Shown: positions 44,656 to 53,495, counted from the stretch's first letter. The stretch is 64,000 bases of DNA from an uncultured Pseudomonadota bacterium (GCA_913055625.1 CAJXJW010000001.1:372001-436000); one strand, 5' to 3'. Translations and numbers: made by a program. The notes: generated by a model from the sequence alone, not told the origin.

Positions 44656-45627
44656 TCAGGTCCGCGAGTTTCGCAGCAGGATCGTCTTCGAGACCTGCAG
44701 TCGGCGGAAGTTGTCATTGAATGCGCCGAGGTCGACGTCGCCCGGCTCGTAGTCCGTGTCGTCCTGCATGCCGATTTCGAGGCTGGTGCCGCGTACGACG
44801 AGCCAGATGCGGGCCGTGATGACACGCGCGCCCGGCACGTAGCCGGCGGCCGTCGGGTCATAGATTTCGTCGCCCGGGTTTACGTAGCGGTCGACGGTAT
44901 TGTCCTCGTCGACATCGATGCCGAGCTGTACCTGCAGGTTCTCGACGCCGGGCGCGATTTCCTGGTCCTGGATCGTCGCCGCGCCACCGGTGACCGTCAG
45001 CGTCTTGCGACGCAGCGTGGGGACGTTCGGGACCAGGTTTCCCGGGTCCGGCTGCGCAACGTAGTAGCTGCTCACCATCAGGTTGTGCGTCGACGAGTCG
45101 GCCGGGTTGAACATCGTCGGTACCGCGCCATCGTCGAAGACTTCGCCCTGGACACGTGTCGTCTGAATCTGCAGGCGACCCGGCTCGAGGGCAGGCGCCG
45201 GCGCGACGGTCGCGCGGCGCACGGTAATCAGGTCTGACGCGGCCTGCGCGCCGCCGACAGCGGCGCAAGGCAGGTTGAAGGCGTTGTTCGCGCCGTCGAC
45301 GGGCATCGCGAGGTCGAGTACCCAGTCGGCGCCGCAGTCGGCCGGCACGCCGAGGTTCTTGGGGTTCGGGTCGCCGGCCAGCGAGCGGCCCTCGATTGCG
45401 AGGCCGCGGCTCGTACGGCCCCAGTTGCTGGCCATGCGCAGGTCGGACTCGATGGTGTCGATGGCGAACTGCGCGGTTTCCTGCACCCGCGCGATCGACT
45501 CGTTGATGATGAAGGCCTGACGGCTCTGGTTGTAGATCTGCACCGCGCCGATGACCAGGAACGAGCCGATCGCCAGTGCGACCATCAGTTCGACGAGGGT
45601 CAGGCCCTGTTGACGTCGAATAGCCAT
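44656..45627 (-). CDS. pilW: Minor pilin PilW
   Basis: 323 residues from ATG 45627. The prepilin motif QQG-LTLVELMVALAIG has Glu at +5. The long mature domain with VQIYNQSRQAFIINESIARVQE matches PilW. It is a priming component of pilus assembly. pilV ends 2 bp before its start, and pilX follows 8 bp after, so the cluster is one operon. Confidence 0.94.
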   Translation of the reverse strand: MAIRRQQGLTLVELMVALAIGSFLVIGAVQIYNQSRQAFIINESIARVQETAQFAIDTIESDLRMASNWGRTSRGLAIEGRSLAGDPNPKNLGVPADCGADWVLDLAMPVDGANNAFNLPCAAVGGAQAASDLITVRRATVAPAPALEPGRLQIQTTRVQGEVFDDGAVPTMFNPADSSTHNLMVSSYYVAQPDPGNLVPNVPTLRRKTLTVTGGAATIQDQEIAPGVENLQVQLGIDVDEDNTVDRYVNPGDEIYDPTAAGYVPGARVITARIWLVVRGTSLEIGMQDDTDYEPGDVDLGAFNDNFRRLQVSKTILLRNSRT

Positions 45628-45629
45628 GT

Positions 45630-46097
45630 TCAGTTCCCCCGCACCGGAATCGTGATCGTGTAGTTCTGCAGACCCTCGGGCTCGGTCCATGCCACCTGGA
45701 TCTGGTATGTGGGGGGCAGAACGGCACCATTGAATACGACGTTCACCTGGCCGCCCGGCAACGTATCCTGCGCCTGCTCCTGCCACACGAGGACGTCCTG
45801 AGCTGCCATCTGCGGGGCGCTGCAGTTGACGCCTCCCGCAATGCAGCCGGCATCGGCGCCAGCGCCTTCGTAAGCCACCCCCGCGGTCGGGTTCGCGCGG
45901 ATACGGTCGGCGACGTCGCCGGCCAGCGTCACCGCATTGTGGCGGAACAGCGAGGTGCGCCCCGCCTGCATGCTCTGGACGTAAAGGCTGGCGATGCCGA
46001 GCATGCCTACCGACATGACGATCAGGGCAACCAGCACCTCGATCAGCGAGAAGCCGCGCTGGTGCCGTCCGTGAGCGTTGGGAATCGATTTGATCAT
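45630..46097 (-). CDS. pilV: Minor pilin PilV
   Basis: 155 residues from ATG 46097. Prepilin motif RHQRG-FSLIEVLVALIVMSVGMLGIA is the classic PilV start (residue count 14-34), followed by ...SLYVQSMQAGRTSLFR. The C-terminal half is beta-rich with a cysteine pair (GCIAGGVNC). It belongs with PilW, PilX and FimU in the tip complex. Confidence 0.94.
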   Translation of the reverse strand: MIKSIPNAHGRHQRGFSLIEVLVALIVMSVGMLGIASLYVQSMQAGRTSLFRHNAVTLAGDVADRIRANPTAGVAYEGAGADAGCIAGGVNCSAPQMAAQDVLVWQEQAQDTLPGGQVNVVFNGAVLPPTYQIQVAWTEPEGLQNYTITIPVRGN

Positions 46098-46131
46098 GGG
46101 TAATGCGTCCTTCGAATGTCCGGTGCGTGGG

Positions 46132-46731
46132 CTACGGGCAACCGCCGGCAGCATTGATCTGGCCCTTGTCGCGCAGGATCGTGCCGCGCCCCAGCGGCGT
46201 GACAACGAACAGCCGCGCGGCCGAGTTGCCGCCGGCCGCGGTGACGTTGCCCCGCTCATCGCACATGACGACCTGAGCAACGGCGGGATTGCCGCCGACG
46301 TTGCCGCGGCCGAGACCGGTCGGTGCATAGCTGAAGTACGTGGCGCCATTCGTGAAATTCAGCGTCACGTTGTTTTCCACCGGTCCATGACGGCGCAGGA
46401 TGGCATCGGCGCCGTCGACCTGCAGGTCGGCGCCACCGTCCTGGAACACGATGTAGCCCTGGTCCCAGGTGCCGCCGCAGGCCGGCACCGCGGCCATGGG
46501 GTCGGCGCTGGCGCAGATCGTGATGTTCGCCTTGGCCCGCGCCGACTCGCTGCGCGCCAGGTGGAACGCGGCGTGCAGGTCGTTGGCCGTCGCGGTCATC
46601 CGACCGTTCCGGTTGAAGTCACCGAGATTCGCCATGCCGAACGAGAGAATCACGCCGACGATGGTCAGCGTGATCATCAGTTCGTACAACGTGAACCCCG
46701 CCTGGAGGGTGGTGCCGGTTTGCGTTTTCAT
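46132..46731 (-). CDS. fimU: Pseudopilin FimU/FimT-like (GspH family)
   Basis: 199 residues. The prepilin motif QAG-FTLYELMITLTIVGVIL with Glu at +5, then GspH/FimT features: LHAAFHLARSESARAKANITICASAD and a GWIVFQD-like GYIVFQDGGADL. A minor pilin, first of the closely spaced set (34 bp before pilV). FimU is preferred because it is adjacent to pilV. Confidence 0.85.
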   Translation of the reverse strand: MKTQTGTTLQAGFTLYELMITLTIVGVILSFGMANLGDFNRNGRMTATANDLHAAFHLARSESARAKANITICASADPMAAVPACGGTWDQGYIVFQDGGADLQVDGADAILRRHGPVENNVTLNFTNGATYFSYAPTGLGRGNVGGNPAVAQVVMCDERGNVTAAGGNSAARLFVVTPLGRGTILRDKGQINAAGGCP

Positions 46732-46829
46732 GCGCGCAATATACGGTCACGGTGCCTGCCGCCCACGAGTATCCGACGAGCGGTCGGGCACCGCCGACGA
46801 ACGGTCGAACGGCGGGCAGGCGATTTAAC

Positions 46830-47372
46830 TTAATCCGCACAGGCATAGGGCTCGCCGCGGCTGTTCCGCAGGGCCGCGCGGGGCCGCCCCGTCCAGCTCA
46901 CGACCAACGCCCTGGCCGCCACGCGGCCCGCGGCGTCGCAGGCCACGAACGTGCCGTTCGTGGCGCGCTGCACCGTCGCGCGCAGCGTGAAGCCGCGCCG
47001 GTTCGCGGTCAGCCGGATGCGCGGATCGACGCGGTGCCGGTCGAGCACCGGTTCCCCCTCGTCGACCGCCGGCGGCTCGTCCCGGTCGCGGTTCTCGAAC
47101 ATTATCCAGCCGGCCGACCAGTCCCGGCCGGGCGCGCAGCGCGCACCGTCGGGGCTCGGGCAGATGGACACGACCCGGCGGCGCAGGATGGACTCCTTCC
47201 GCGCCCCGTGCACGGCGTGGAACAGCGCGTTGATCTCCGCGGACTGGCGCTGGCGGGCAATCATGGCATCGAACGACGGCACGGCGACGGCAAGCAGCAG
47301 GGCCGCCACCGCCACGGTCACCAGGAGTTCGAGCAGCGTGAACCCGGGCGGGCGTACCGGTGTGAACGGCAT
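46830..47372 (-). CDS. fimT: Pseudopilin FimT-like (GspH family)
   Basis: 180 residues. Prepilin motif PPG-FTLLELLVTVAVAALLL; ARKESILRRRVVSICPSPDG and GWIMFENRD match GspH/FimT. It is the first gene of the minus-strand pilus operon, 98 bp before the second GspH-type gene. Two such proteins in a row are common (FimT and FimU). FimT-type proteins bind DNA in some natural transformers through a basic C-terminal tail, which is partly present here (RPRAALRNSRG), but this is only suggestive. Confidence 0.85.
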   Translation of the reverse strand: MPFTPVRPPGFTLLELLVTVAVAALLLAVAVPSFDAMIARQRQSAEINALFHAVHGARKESILRRRVVSICPSPDGARCAPGRDWSAGWIMFENRDRDEPPAVDEGEPVLDRHRVDPRIRLTANRRGFTLRATVQRATNGTFVACDAAGRVAARALVVSWTGRPRAALRNSRGEPYACAD

Positions 47373-47511
47373 GCTGGACCTCCGTGTCGCATGCAGTAAA
47401 GTAAGGCCAATGAAACCTTGGTGACGTCCGCGTTGCCGACCGAATTTCTGGTCATTTTCCGGGCGTTTTCGAATATACTGCGCAGCTGCTCAATATTCTG
47501 GAGACTGCACG

Positions 47512-47916
47512 ATGTCCCGAACGGACATACTCGCGTTGTTTGAAAAGCACGGCGTCCTGCCCACGCCGCAGCGCCTCGAGATCGCGGGCGTGCTGCTGGC
47601 GCGGCCGCAGCACCTGTCGGCAGACCAGATCATCGACCGGCTGCGCACGGCCGGCAGCCGGGTATCGAAGGCCACCGTGTACAACACGCTGAACCTGTTC
47701 GGTGACCGTGGGATCGTCAAGGAGGTGATGGTCGACCCGGTGCGCAAGTTCTACGATTCGACCACGCACACCCATCACCACTTCTACAACGTGAGCACGG
47801 GCGAGCTGCACGATATCCCGGAGGACGCGGTGGCCTTCGCGCAGTTGCCGTCGCTGCCCGATGGCACCACCGAGGAAAGCGTCGAGGTCCTGATCCGCGT
47901 CCGCGACGCGGACTGA
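47512..47916 (+). CDS. Fur-family repressor without C-terminal Cys pairs
   Basis: 134 residues from ATG 47512. Winged-helix DNA-binding part (TPQRLEIAGVLLARPQHLSADQII, GSRVSKATVYNTLNLF) followed by the dimerisation part with THTHHHFYNVSTGELHDI. No CxxC structural-zinc sites are present anywhere. HTHHHF resembles the His-rich region of Irr/PerR-type members. It may sense heme, iron or peroxide and is divergent from the pilus operon, 139 bp away. A GAATATACT lies in the promoter region. Confidence 0.85.
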   Translation: MSRTDILALFEKHGVLPTPQRLEIAGVLLARPQHLSADQIIDRLRTAGSRVSKATVYNTLNLFGDRGIVKEVMVDPVRKFYDSTTHTHHHFYNVSTGELHDIPEDAVAFAQLPSLPDGTTEESVEVLIRVRDAD

Positions 47917-48034
47917 TCGGCGCGGCCTGCAAAAATCGGCGCCCGGCCTTTCACGGAGGGGCCGGCACCGCTATACTGCGCGCCGCTGCGTCCCGGGCGT
48001 CCTGCCCGGTGGCCACGCGGCCAGGAAAATCCGT

Positions 48035-48110
48035 GCCGGATTAGCTCAGTTGGTAGAGCATCTCATTCGTAATGAGGGGGTCAGGTGTTCGAGTCACCTA
48101 TCCGGCACCA
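48035..48110 (+). tRNA. tRNA-Thr(CGT)
   Basis: 76 nt with encoded CCA. Acceptor GCCGGAT/ATCCGGC, D arm AGCTCAGTTGGTAGAGC, anticodon loop TTCGTAA (CGT) on TCTCA/TGAGG, T loop TTCGAGT. Its 3' end is repeated at 58060-58088. Confidence 0.97.
48080..48108 (+). repeat. attL-like direct repeat in tRNA-Thr
   Basis: Last 29 bases of the tRNA before its CCA end, matched at 58060-58088 with three substitutions (26 of 29 identical). Confidence 0.7.
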
Positions 48111-48222
48111 TTTAAATCAACGGGTTATGCGTTTGTGCGGCGGTTTTCGCTGCCTGCGCACGCTGATTCACTACCGCTGACCTTGTTACCGGCGCCAGGA
48201 GCGCGCAGCGTTGCGCACTGTC

Positions 48223-48483
48223 TCAACGCCGCCGCCGCAGCTTGTCCAGGCGTTGCTTCCAGCGTTGAAATTCCCGGGCATCGCCGCCCTTGTCCGGGTG
48301 CGTGCGCTGACACATGACCCGTGCCTCGGCGATCTCTGCGTGCGGCACGGAGATCGAGTAGCCGAGAGCCCGGATCTCGTCGTCCGACAAGATACGCACC
48401 GGCGTTTCGATGCCGTCAAGCGGGGCAAATCGCAGCACGCCACGAACGTCGTAGCGCCAGGGATGTGTTCGGCGGGGTTTCAT
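48223..48483 (-). CDS. Small J-domain-like protein
   Basis: 86 residues. The last 50 residues match a J domain: a LGYS start, AEIAEARVMCQRTHPDKGGDA with the HPDKGGD signature and a REFQRWKQRLDKLRR helix. The first 35 residues are not recognised. A helix I to III J domain at the C-terminus of a short protein suggests a Hsp70 co-chaperone or a chaperone-like remnant. No ribosome-binding site is obvious, but codon usage is GC-rich as in the core genome. Confidence 0.6.
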   Translation of the reverse strand: MKPRRTHPWRYDVRGVLRFAPLDGIETPVRILSDDEIRALGYSISVPHAEIAEARVMCQRTHPDKGGDAREFQRWKQRLDKLRRRR

Positions 48484-48932
48484 TCGTGCAATCGTACATG
48501 AGTAGTGGCACCCGCAACGGAATCCATTTCGCGGTACTCGCCTGTCAGGGGCTCTGGCTCAGCCTCCAGGTTCGGTTAATCACACATCCTCGGATCGTTG
48601 ATGATCAGCCGCCCACTGGCCGTAGGCCGGTCCTGGCACGAGTTCCAGGCTTGGCAACGCCGGAGAATCAGGGTTGCCTTCCTGGGCAACCGAGTGAACG
48701 GCCAGTTCTCTTCGATACGCCGTCGCAGCGACCAACCGCAAACTCAGGGATGAGCCCCATTTTCGTGTTCAGTCGGGCGTGGCACAGCAAGTCGGTAATT
48801 TGGCGGGCTTTGCGAGGCTTGAGCGGGTCTTGCGGATAGCTGCTCACCAGGGGTCGCGGCAGCATTGCTGGCTTCCCCCAAGCAATGCAACGGTCGGCTT
48901 CCCGCAGTCAGCGGACGTTTGAACGACTGGCC
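48484..48932. other. Gene-poor stretch with degraded reading frames
   Basis: No intact gene recognised. On the minus strand a 65-codon frame (48668-48865) and a second fragment ending at about 48575 read like pieces of decayed coding sequence, but I cannot assign a family. Lower GC than the region before it. Confidence 0.4.
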
Positions 48933-49652
48933 TCATGGGCGATTGTGGGGCGCTTTTCGGCCCGTTTCCGGGCGATAGAATCTCTGCAGGTACCAGGTTA
49001 CCAATCCGGGAGCGATGATTGTCTGAAGGGTGAAGAACAGTAGAGTTACCCACTCGCTCCCATAATCCCCCTCACCCCGCTGAATCAGCCACTGCTCACC
49101 GATCGGGCCGGAAGAAAAGACCACGGCGGCCACGAGGTTCCAGCCCAGGTGAAGTCCGATCGGCGCATATAGAGACCGGGTCTTGGCGTAGGCAAATGCA
49201 AACATCCAGCCACCGGCCCCGGTGACCAGGAAAACGTAGATCATCAGTACCAGGCGGGAGCCGAACACTTCGTAGCTGAACCAGTGGTACACACCGAAAG
49301 CAATGGAACTGAGCAGACACGCCTTCACGATGCCGACGTAACGGATAAGCAGGTAAAGCAGAACGCCACGAAAGAGCAATTCCTCGTAGAGCACCGCCGA
49401 TAGCACCCAGACAGAACCGCCAAGCAGCTGGCGCAGGTCATAGTCAGGATTGACTTGGTAGGATATTTCCTTGAAGTGGGCTTGCCACGTGAAGTTGATG
49501 ACCGCTACGAGCGCCATGAAAAACATTCCGGCCATAAACGCGATCATGCGTTGCTTGGTCGGAACGATTCCCAGGACTGCCAGGGGTTCACGCACCGTCA
49601 CGCGGAGTAAGACCCACGAAAAAAAGAGCATAACCAGAGTTCCGACGACCAC
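48933..49652 (-). CDS. CPBP-family intramembrane metalloprotease
   Basis: 239 residues, about six membrane segments. The CAAX-protease/bacteriocin-processing motifs are complete: YEELLFRGVLL (motif 1), FGVYHW (motif 2) and IGLHLGWN (motif 3). Related proteins process or confer immunity to bacteriocins. It lies in the island with no obvious partner. AT-richer than neighbours outside the island. Confidence 0.9.
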   Translation of the reverse strand: MVVGTLVMLFFSWVLLRVTVREPLAVLGIVPTKQRMIAFMAGMFFMALVAVINFTWQAHFKEISYQVNPDYDLRQLLGGSVWVLSAVLYEELLFRGVLLYLLIRYVGIVKACLLSSIAFGVYHWFSYEVFGSRLVLMIYVFLVTGAGGWMFAFAYAKTRSLYAPIGLHLGWNLVAAVVFSSGPIGEQWLIQRGEGDYGSEWVTLLFFTLQTIIAPGLVTWYLQRFYRPETGRKAPHNRP

Positions 49653-49944
49653 TATCGTGCTACCCGCCAGGATTCGTTGGAGTCACAGACTCTTGGGCTA
49701 GAGAGAAACGACTCTGGGAGCATTGCTTCCTGTGCTTGGCAGAGGGGTTTCGGATCTCGCCGGCTTGGGGCTGATTTCTGTCGCACTATTGAATCACCGC
49801 TGGTTCTGAGAAGGATCGTCAACAACTTTCGAGGCTATCGCCAACCAAGGGGCTGCTACGCGAAGTGAAGCAGCCGCTCAATGACGTTTCCGCGGAAACG
49901 CATGGCGCGAACGTCAGCTCCTGGGAACAGCCGCCGCCGGTTCT
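49653..49944. other. Stretch without recognised gene
   Basis: Nothing supported in 292 bp beyond short chance frames. It lies upstream of the CPBP gene and would contain its promoter. Confidence 0.5.
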
Positions 49945-50166
49945 CTATCCAAGCCAATATACGAATGCTACGGTTGTTGCCCGATGCCAGAAGACCTCGT
50001 AGCTCCAGCCCTGCCAGTACCACGGACTCGTTGGATCCGGCGTAGTTGCATTGGTGACACCGATACCGATGACTAGGTAGCTCGCTGCACCTAACAGGGG
50101 CAATATCCACTTTGGATGCTTGCCGGCCCGGTCTACCATTGCTTGCCAATCCGGCAAGTCTGACAT
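49945..50166 (-). CDS. Small membrane protein, unknown function
   Basis: 73 residues from ATG 50166; the longer upstream frame mostly overlaps another gene. One hydrophobic helix (WILPLLGAASYLVIGIGVT) and a Trp-rich tail (SPWYWQGWSYEVFWH). It follows another single-helix protein on the same strand by 13 bp. Family unknown. Confidence 0.5.
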   Translation of the reverse strand: MSDLPDWQAMVDRAGKHPKWILPLLGAASYLVIGIGVTNATTPDPTSPWYWQGWSYEVFWHRATTVAFVYWLG

Positions 50167-50179
50167 GGCAAGCGACAGC

Positions 50180-50431
50180 TCATGTGTTGATCGGCACGCC
50201 ACCATGAGCACATAGGCATAGGCTGTTGCGCAGTATGCGGTTATTGAGTATCTGAGTGATGGCGATTCGAAGATCGTTGGACGCGGCTTCATCGGCGCCG
50301 CCGAAAATAGCTCTACCGACAATGAACACAATAAGCAGCCCGATCGCGAAAAAGGCGCCTATCCAAATCGGATTTCCCGGGAGCGCATCGTATGCTCTCG
50401 AGGTCCAGGACATTGTGTACGACTTGGCCAA
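50180..50431 (-). CDS. Small membrane protein, unknown function
   Basis: 83 residues with one strong hydrophobic segment (IWIGAFFAIGLLIVFIVGRAIF) and a basic soluble end. Only 13 bp upstream of the next membrane protein gene on the same strand. No recognised family. Confidence 0.5.
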   Translation of the reverse strand: MAKSYTMSWTSRAYDALPGNPIWIGAFFAIGLLIVFIVGRAIFGGADEAASNDLRIAITQILNNRILRNSLCLCAHGGVPINT

Positions 50432-50497
50432 GCTGTGCTTCCTGTACCCTGGTTTGAAAGCGCCGCCGTACGCGAGGCGGTAATCAATGTCCGCTAC

Positions 50498-50561
50498 GGG
50501 TGAGTAGCCTTCATACTACCTCCGGCAGGCTGGCCGGCGGCTACCGGCCGATACCAGCCAT
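50498..50561 (+). repeat. Island dyad repeat, copy 1
   Basis: GGGTGAGTAGCC ... GGCTACCGGCC, same family as copies at 51036 and 53429. Confidence 0.6.
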
Positions 50562-50572
50562 CCGTTTCAGGC

Positions 50573-50992
50573 TCAAAAGTAACTATTGAATATCTCGTCC
50601 GACCACGGACTGCCCCACGGTCCAGCGTAGCGAAGAGCACGGGAGTAACCGCGTTTCTCGCCCGATACTACGAACCCGACTACGGTTCCACCAATCGAAA
50701 CGGCGACATCCTTGCCGCTCTCCGACCATCTGAAATCCAGGTCACTTTCGTTCGGTAATCCAGACGGCACGCTGGAGGTCAAGAACCGTCGTATTGCTGG
50801 CGGTGGCGCATCCTGACTTTCAGGATTGCAAACAGAATCCTCCGGCTCAATGAGATTGACCAAGAAACAATCGGAGATGATCTCATCGCCGTTCGATAAA
50901 TACAGCCAAACTGAGTGCGGGCTCTCGTCATCCGGCTCTAGAGCTACGATCGCATCAAGCCCCGATTCAGAGTTGTTTGACGTGACAAACAC
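50573..50992 (-). CDS. Hypothetical soluble protein
   Basis: 139 residues, acidic, without signal peptide or membrane helix. Sequence such as VWLYLSNGDEIISDCFLVNLI and a WxxxG-rich end (YAGPWGSPWSDEIF) resembles small cassette-type proteins. It has dyad repeats on both sides (50498 and 51036). An immunity or stress role can only be guessed. Confidence 0.6.
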   Translation of the reverse strand: MFVTSNNSESGLDAIVALEPDDESPHSVWLYLSNGDEIISDCFLVNLIEPEDSVCNPESQDAPPPAIRRFLTSSVPSGLPNESDLDFRWSESGKDVAVSIGGTVVGFVVSGEKRGYSRALRYAGPWGSPWSDEIFNSYF

Positions 50993-51035
50993 GAGTAATT
51001 CCTGGTCAATTTGGTGACGTGTGCCCGGCAGAAAA

Positions 51036-51103
51036 GGGTCAGAAGCGGAAAGTGTTTCTCAGAATGCCTAGACGGCTACTTCCGGCCAGAAGCGGTAGGT
51101 CGC
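51036..51103 (+). repeat. Island dyad repeat, copy 2
   Basis: Starts GGGTCAGAAGCGGAAAGTG and ends with a CTACTTCCGGCCAGAAGCGG hairpin. The copy at 56391-56456, on the other strand, is the same element with about 85 percent identity. Confidence 0.75.
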
Positions 51104-51133
51104 GCCTGAATCCGTGGAGCGGAACGGGCAGAA

Positions 51134-51496
51134 TTAAAGCCCTCCCTCGTAGACGATAATTTGTATGTCATTCGGGTCGCTCAAGTATAGGTATTTTGAG
51201 CCCCACGGTCGGACGGTCGGGCCGTCAAAGCCAACGTCCTCCGGCAACGATGCCTGAAACTCGGAAAGACTGTCTACACGGAATTGCAGACTAAGGCCTT
51301 CAAACGTCGTTTCTTGCTCAACAAGATAGACCTCCAGAAAGGCCTCTTGTCGTCCTTCGGGCAAGGAAAGTATCACGCCAACGTCGCCTGGGTCATTCCA
51401 CTCTTCGGCAACTATCATGCTAAACACAGTCTCGTAGAACTGCCTTGTTTGCTGATATTTCGCAGTCGAGATCTTTGTCTTTAGTGAAAACTGCAC
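51134..51496 (-). CDS. VOC-family (glyoxalase/bleomycin-resistance fold) protein
   Basis: 120 residues. The pattern is KTKISTAKYQQTRQFYETVFSMIVAEEW, then EVYLVEQ and a final KYLYLSDPNDIQIIVYEG, a usual VOC bab-motif domain with the end metal Glu replaced by other residues in part. Such proteins act as isomerases, dioxygenases or binding proteins. Single domain only; a dimer is expected. Located between two dyad repeats. Confidence 0.85.
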   Translation of the reverse strand: MQFSLKTKISTAKYQQTRQFYETVFSMIVAEEWNDPGDVGVILSLPEGRQEAFLEVYLVEQETTFEGLSLQFRVDSLSEFQASLPEDVGFDGPTVRPWGSKYLYLSDPNDIQIIVYEGGL

Positions 51497-51519
51497 TGGA
51501 GGCCGGAAGTGTTTGCTCT

Positions 51520-51585
51520 GGGTCAGAAGCGGAAATTGTAGCTGAAACCGTGTGGAAGGCTACTTCCGGCCGGAAGCCGCCACTC
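51520..51585 (+). repeat. Island dyad repeat, copy 3
   Basis: GGGTCAGAAGCGGAAATTG ... CTACTTCCGGCCGGAAGCCG. Its centre CTTCCGGCCGGAAG is a perfect 14-bp palindrome. Confidence 0.75.
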
Positions 51586-51710
51586 ATGCGCGGTAGGTAT
51601 CTATTTTTCTTGAGTTCTATTCGACCATTTTTCGACGTTAAGGTCCGATTTCGGCCAGAGCGCCTCAGCATCGATCATACACTGGGTGCAGTGACTATTT
51701 GGAGGCGCTA

Positions 51711-52484
51711 ATGAACCAACTTCAGAAAGCCAAGCACTTTGCAGATCTCCATCAAGAGAACAACCCTCTTGTTCTTTTTAATATCTGGGACGCCGGAGGA
51801 GCACAAGCGGTTGAGAAAGCCGGAGCGAAGGCCGTGGCTAGCGGAAGTTGCTCTGTCGCAGCTGCGCATGGGTATTCAGACGGCGAGAAAATCCCGCTTG
51901 AGTTGGTCGAAATAATTGCCAGCCGAATATGTTCGGCAACAGAGCTGCCAGTGACAATTGACTTTGAGGGAGGTTACTCCGAAGACCCTGATGAAATCGC
52001 CCTGAATGTTCAGCGCATCATTCGAGCCGGCGCCGTTGCCATCAATTTTGAAGACCAGATAGTAGGTGCAAAAGGGATTCATCCAGTATCCACGCAAGTG
52101 AAGCGTATCAATGCAATTCGAGAGTCCGTAACTCAACTAGGTTTGCCCGTCTTTATCAACGCCCGCACCGACTTGTTTCTCCAGGCCGGCTCGCAAGCTG
52201 AACACGCTGCCTTACTAGATGAAGTGAGAGAACGGGCTGACGCGTACGAAGAAGCTGGTGCAAGCGGCTTTTTCTTGCCTGGCCTTATTGACGAGAACAT
52301 GATTTCCCAAGTTTGTGAATACACGAACTTGCCCGTCAACGTTATGATGATGGAGGGCGCGCCGTCTGTTGGCAGACTTGCGAGAGCTGGCGTGTCACGA
52401 GTGAGCTTCGGCCCTGCGCCTTACTTTGAGTCAGTAAACACACTATCAGAGCAGGCCAGAAAGGTTTTTGGCTCTTCTACATAG
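51711..52484 (+). CDS. Isocitrate lyase/PEP mutase-family protein
   Basis: 257 residues from ATG 51711. Phosphoenolpyruvate mutase/methylisocitrate lyase fold: FNIWDAGGAQAVEKAGAKAVAS, TIDFEGGYSED, a variant of the DxExG metal motif, AINFEDQ, and INARTD. The KKCGH-type lyase loop is absent, so it is neither isocitrate nor methylisocitrate lyase. It probably cleaves or isomerises an unknown keto acid. Lower GC than the chromosome, consistent with transfer. Confidence 0.9.
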   Translation: MNQLQKAKHFADLHQENNPLVLFNIWDAGGAQAVEKAGAKAVASGSCSVAAAHGYSDGEKIPLELVEIIASRICSATELPVTIDFEGGYSEDPDEIALNVQRIIRAGAVAINFEDQIVGAKGIHPVSTQVKRINAIRESVTQLGLPVFINARTDLFLQAGSQAEHAALLDEVRERADAYEEAGASGFFLPGLIDENMISQVCEYTNLPVNVMMMEGAPSVGRLARAGVSRVSFGPAPYFESVNTLSEQARKVFGSST

Positions 52485-52505
52485 TCCTTCACTCAAGAAT
52501 GAAAA

Positions 52506-52564
52506 TGGGGTCAGGCCGCAATACTTTCACATTCTTTCGTGACGGAAACTTCGGCTCGACCCCG
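52506..52564 (+). repeat. GGGGTC hairpin (REP-like)
   Basis: GGGGTCAGGCCG and CGGCTCGACCCC pair over 10 of 12 positions around a 35-nt loop. It resembles REP elements that flank tyrosine transposases, here without a transposase. Confidence 0.5.
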
Positions 52565-52672
52565 ATTCTCTAATCAGGGTCGGCGCACGTGGGCGGTCCG
52601 CGTCTGCTTTCGGGAAGATCGGCCGTTCGAGTCGACAGAGGTTGGAGGCGGCTACCGGCCAGAGGCGGACAG

Positions 52673-53371
52673 TCAATTCTCGCCTGTCGCTGCTCTTGCC
52701 GCATCGAAATCGAGCATGGTGTGCTCGACGAAACCTCCATAGTCGAAGATGAAGCTATCAAGCTCTTGTTCTTCATCCTCGGGATCGCGAAGTTCGTTTA
52801 CCAGCTCCAAGTACGCATTCGACTGGCGAAACATTTCGAATTGCTTGTGCTTGAAGCGGATAAATTCTTCGCCAGTCATTTCAGCACGATCAGTAACACG
52901 CCCACCTTCTATGCGAAGCAAGGTGTATGCGTCAAATACTGAGCCATGGTTGAGATGCACATAGTGTTTCATCTCACCAGTCGGCAGCACCAGTATTCCC
53001 GAGTACCAGTCCATTTGCCGTGACTCCGGCGTCGGAAAAAAGCGATCAACCTCAGAAACTAACTGTGCCCTCTCTTCGCGATTCTCCGAGGGACGGTAGA
53101 CTTCGAAGTCTCGAATGCGCAGCGTATTTCCCAGAACCTCAAATGTCGCTATGTAGCCACGCCAAAGCCCGCTGCTCATGACGACATTGTCACCATCATC
53201 AGCCTCTCTCGGGTGCTGCTCAGGGTGTTCCTCGAAGTAGGAGTCCAACGGATTAGTGTTCAGACGGTAGGACTCGCCGTCCAAGTGCAGTTTATCGGGG
53301 GCCTGAGCAGTGCCAGACGCGGCAGTCGCTATGAACAAGGCCAATAGGGGTGTTAGGAGCTTCGATCGCAT
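52673..53371 (-). CDS. Hypothetical secreted protein
   Basis: 232 residues from ATG 53371. Signal peptide (KLLTPLLALFIATAASGTAQA), then a mostly polar protein with a charged C-terminal half (HKQFEMFRQSNAYLELVNEL). No family recognised. A dyad repeat lies 58 bp upstream (53429), so it behaves like the other cassette-like genes. Confidence 0.65.
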   Translation of the reverse strand: MRSKLLTPLLALFIATAASGTAQAPDKLHLDGESYRLNTNPLDSYFEEHPEQHPREADDGDNVVMSSGLWRGYIATFEVLGNTLRIRDFEVYRPSENREERAQLVSEVDRFFPTPESRQMDWYSGILVLPTGEMKHYVHLNHGSVFDAYTLLRIEGGRVTDRAEMTGEEFIRFKHKQFEMFRQSNAYLELVNELRDPEDEEQELDSFIFDYGGFVEHTMLDFDAARAATGEN

Positions 53372-53428
53372 GATCGATTCCTCGCTTGATTTGAGCTTCC
53401 CGCGCAAATTCTTGGCAACGACCGCTTG

Positions 53429-53495
53429 GGGTCAGGAGCCGTCATTCTACCTCAGTCAGACTGGCCGGCGGCTACCGGCCAGAAGGAGACGCTCG
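53429..53495 (+). repeat. Island dyad repeat, copy 4
   Basis: GGGTCAGGAGCCGTCATT ... CTGGCCGGCGGCTACCGG CCAG, same family as copies 1-3. Confidence 0.65.

Noticed and set aside
48668..48865. 65-codon minus-strand frame
   Set aside because: Looks partly protein-like but has no family, start site or conserved end. Kept only as possible debris of a decayed gene.
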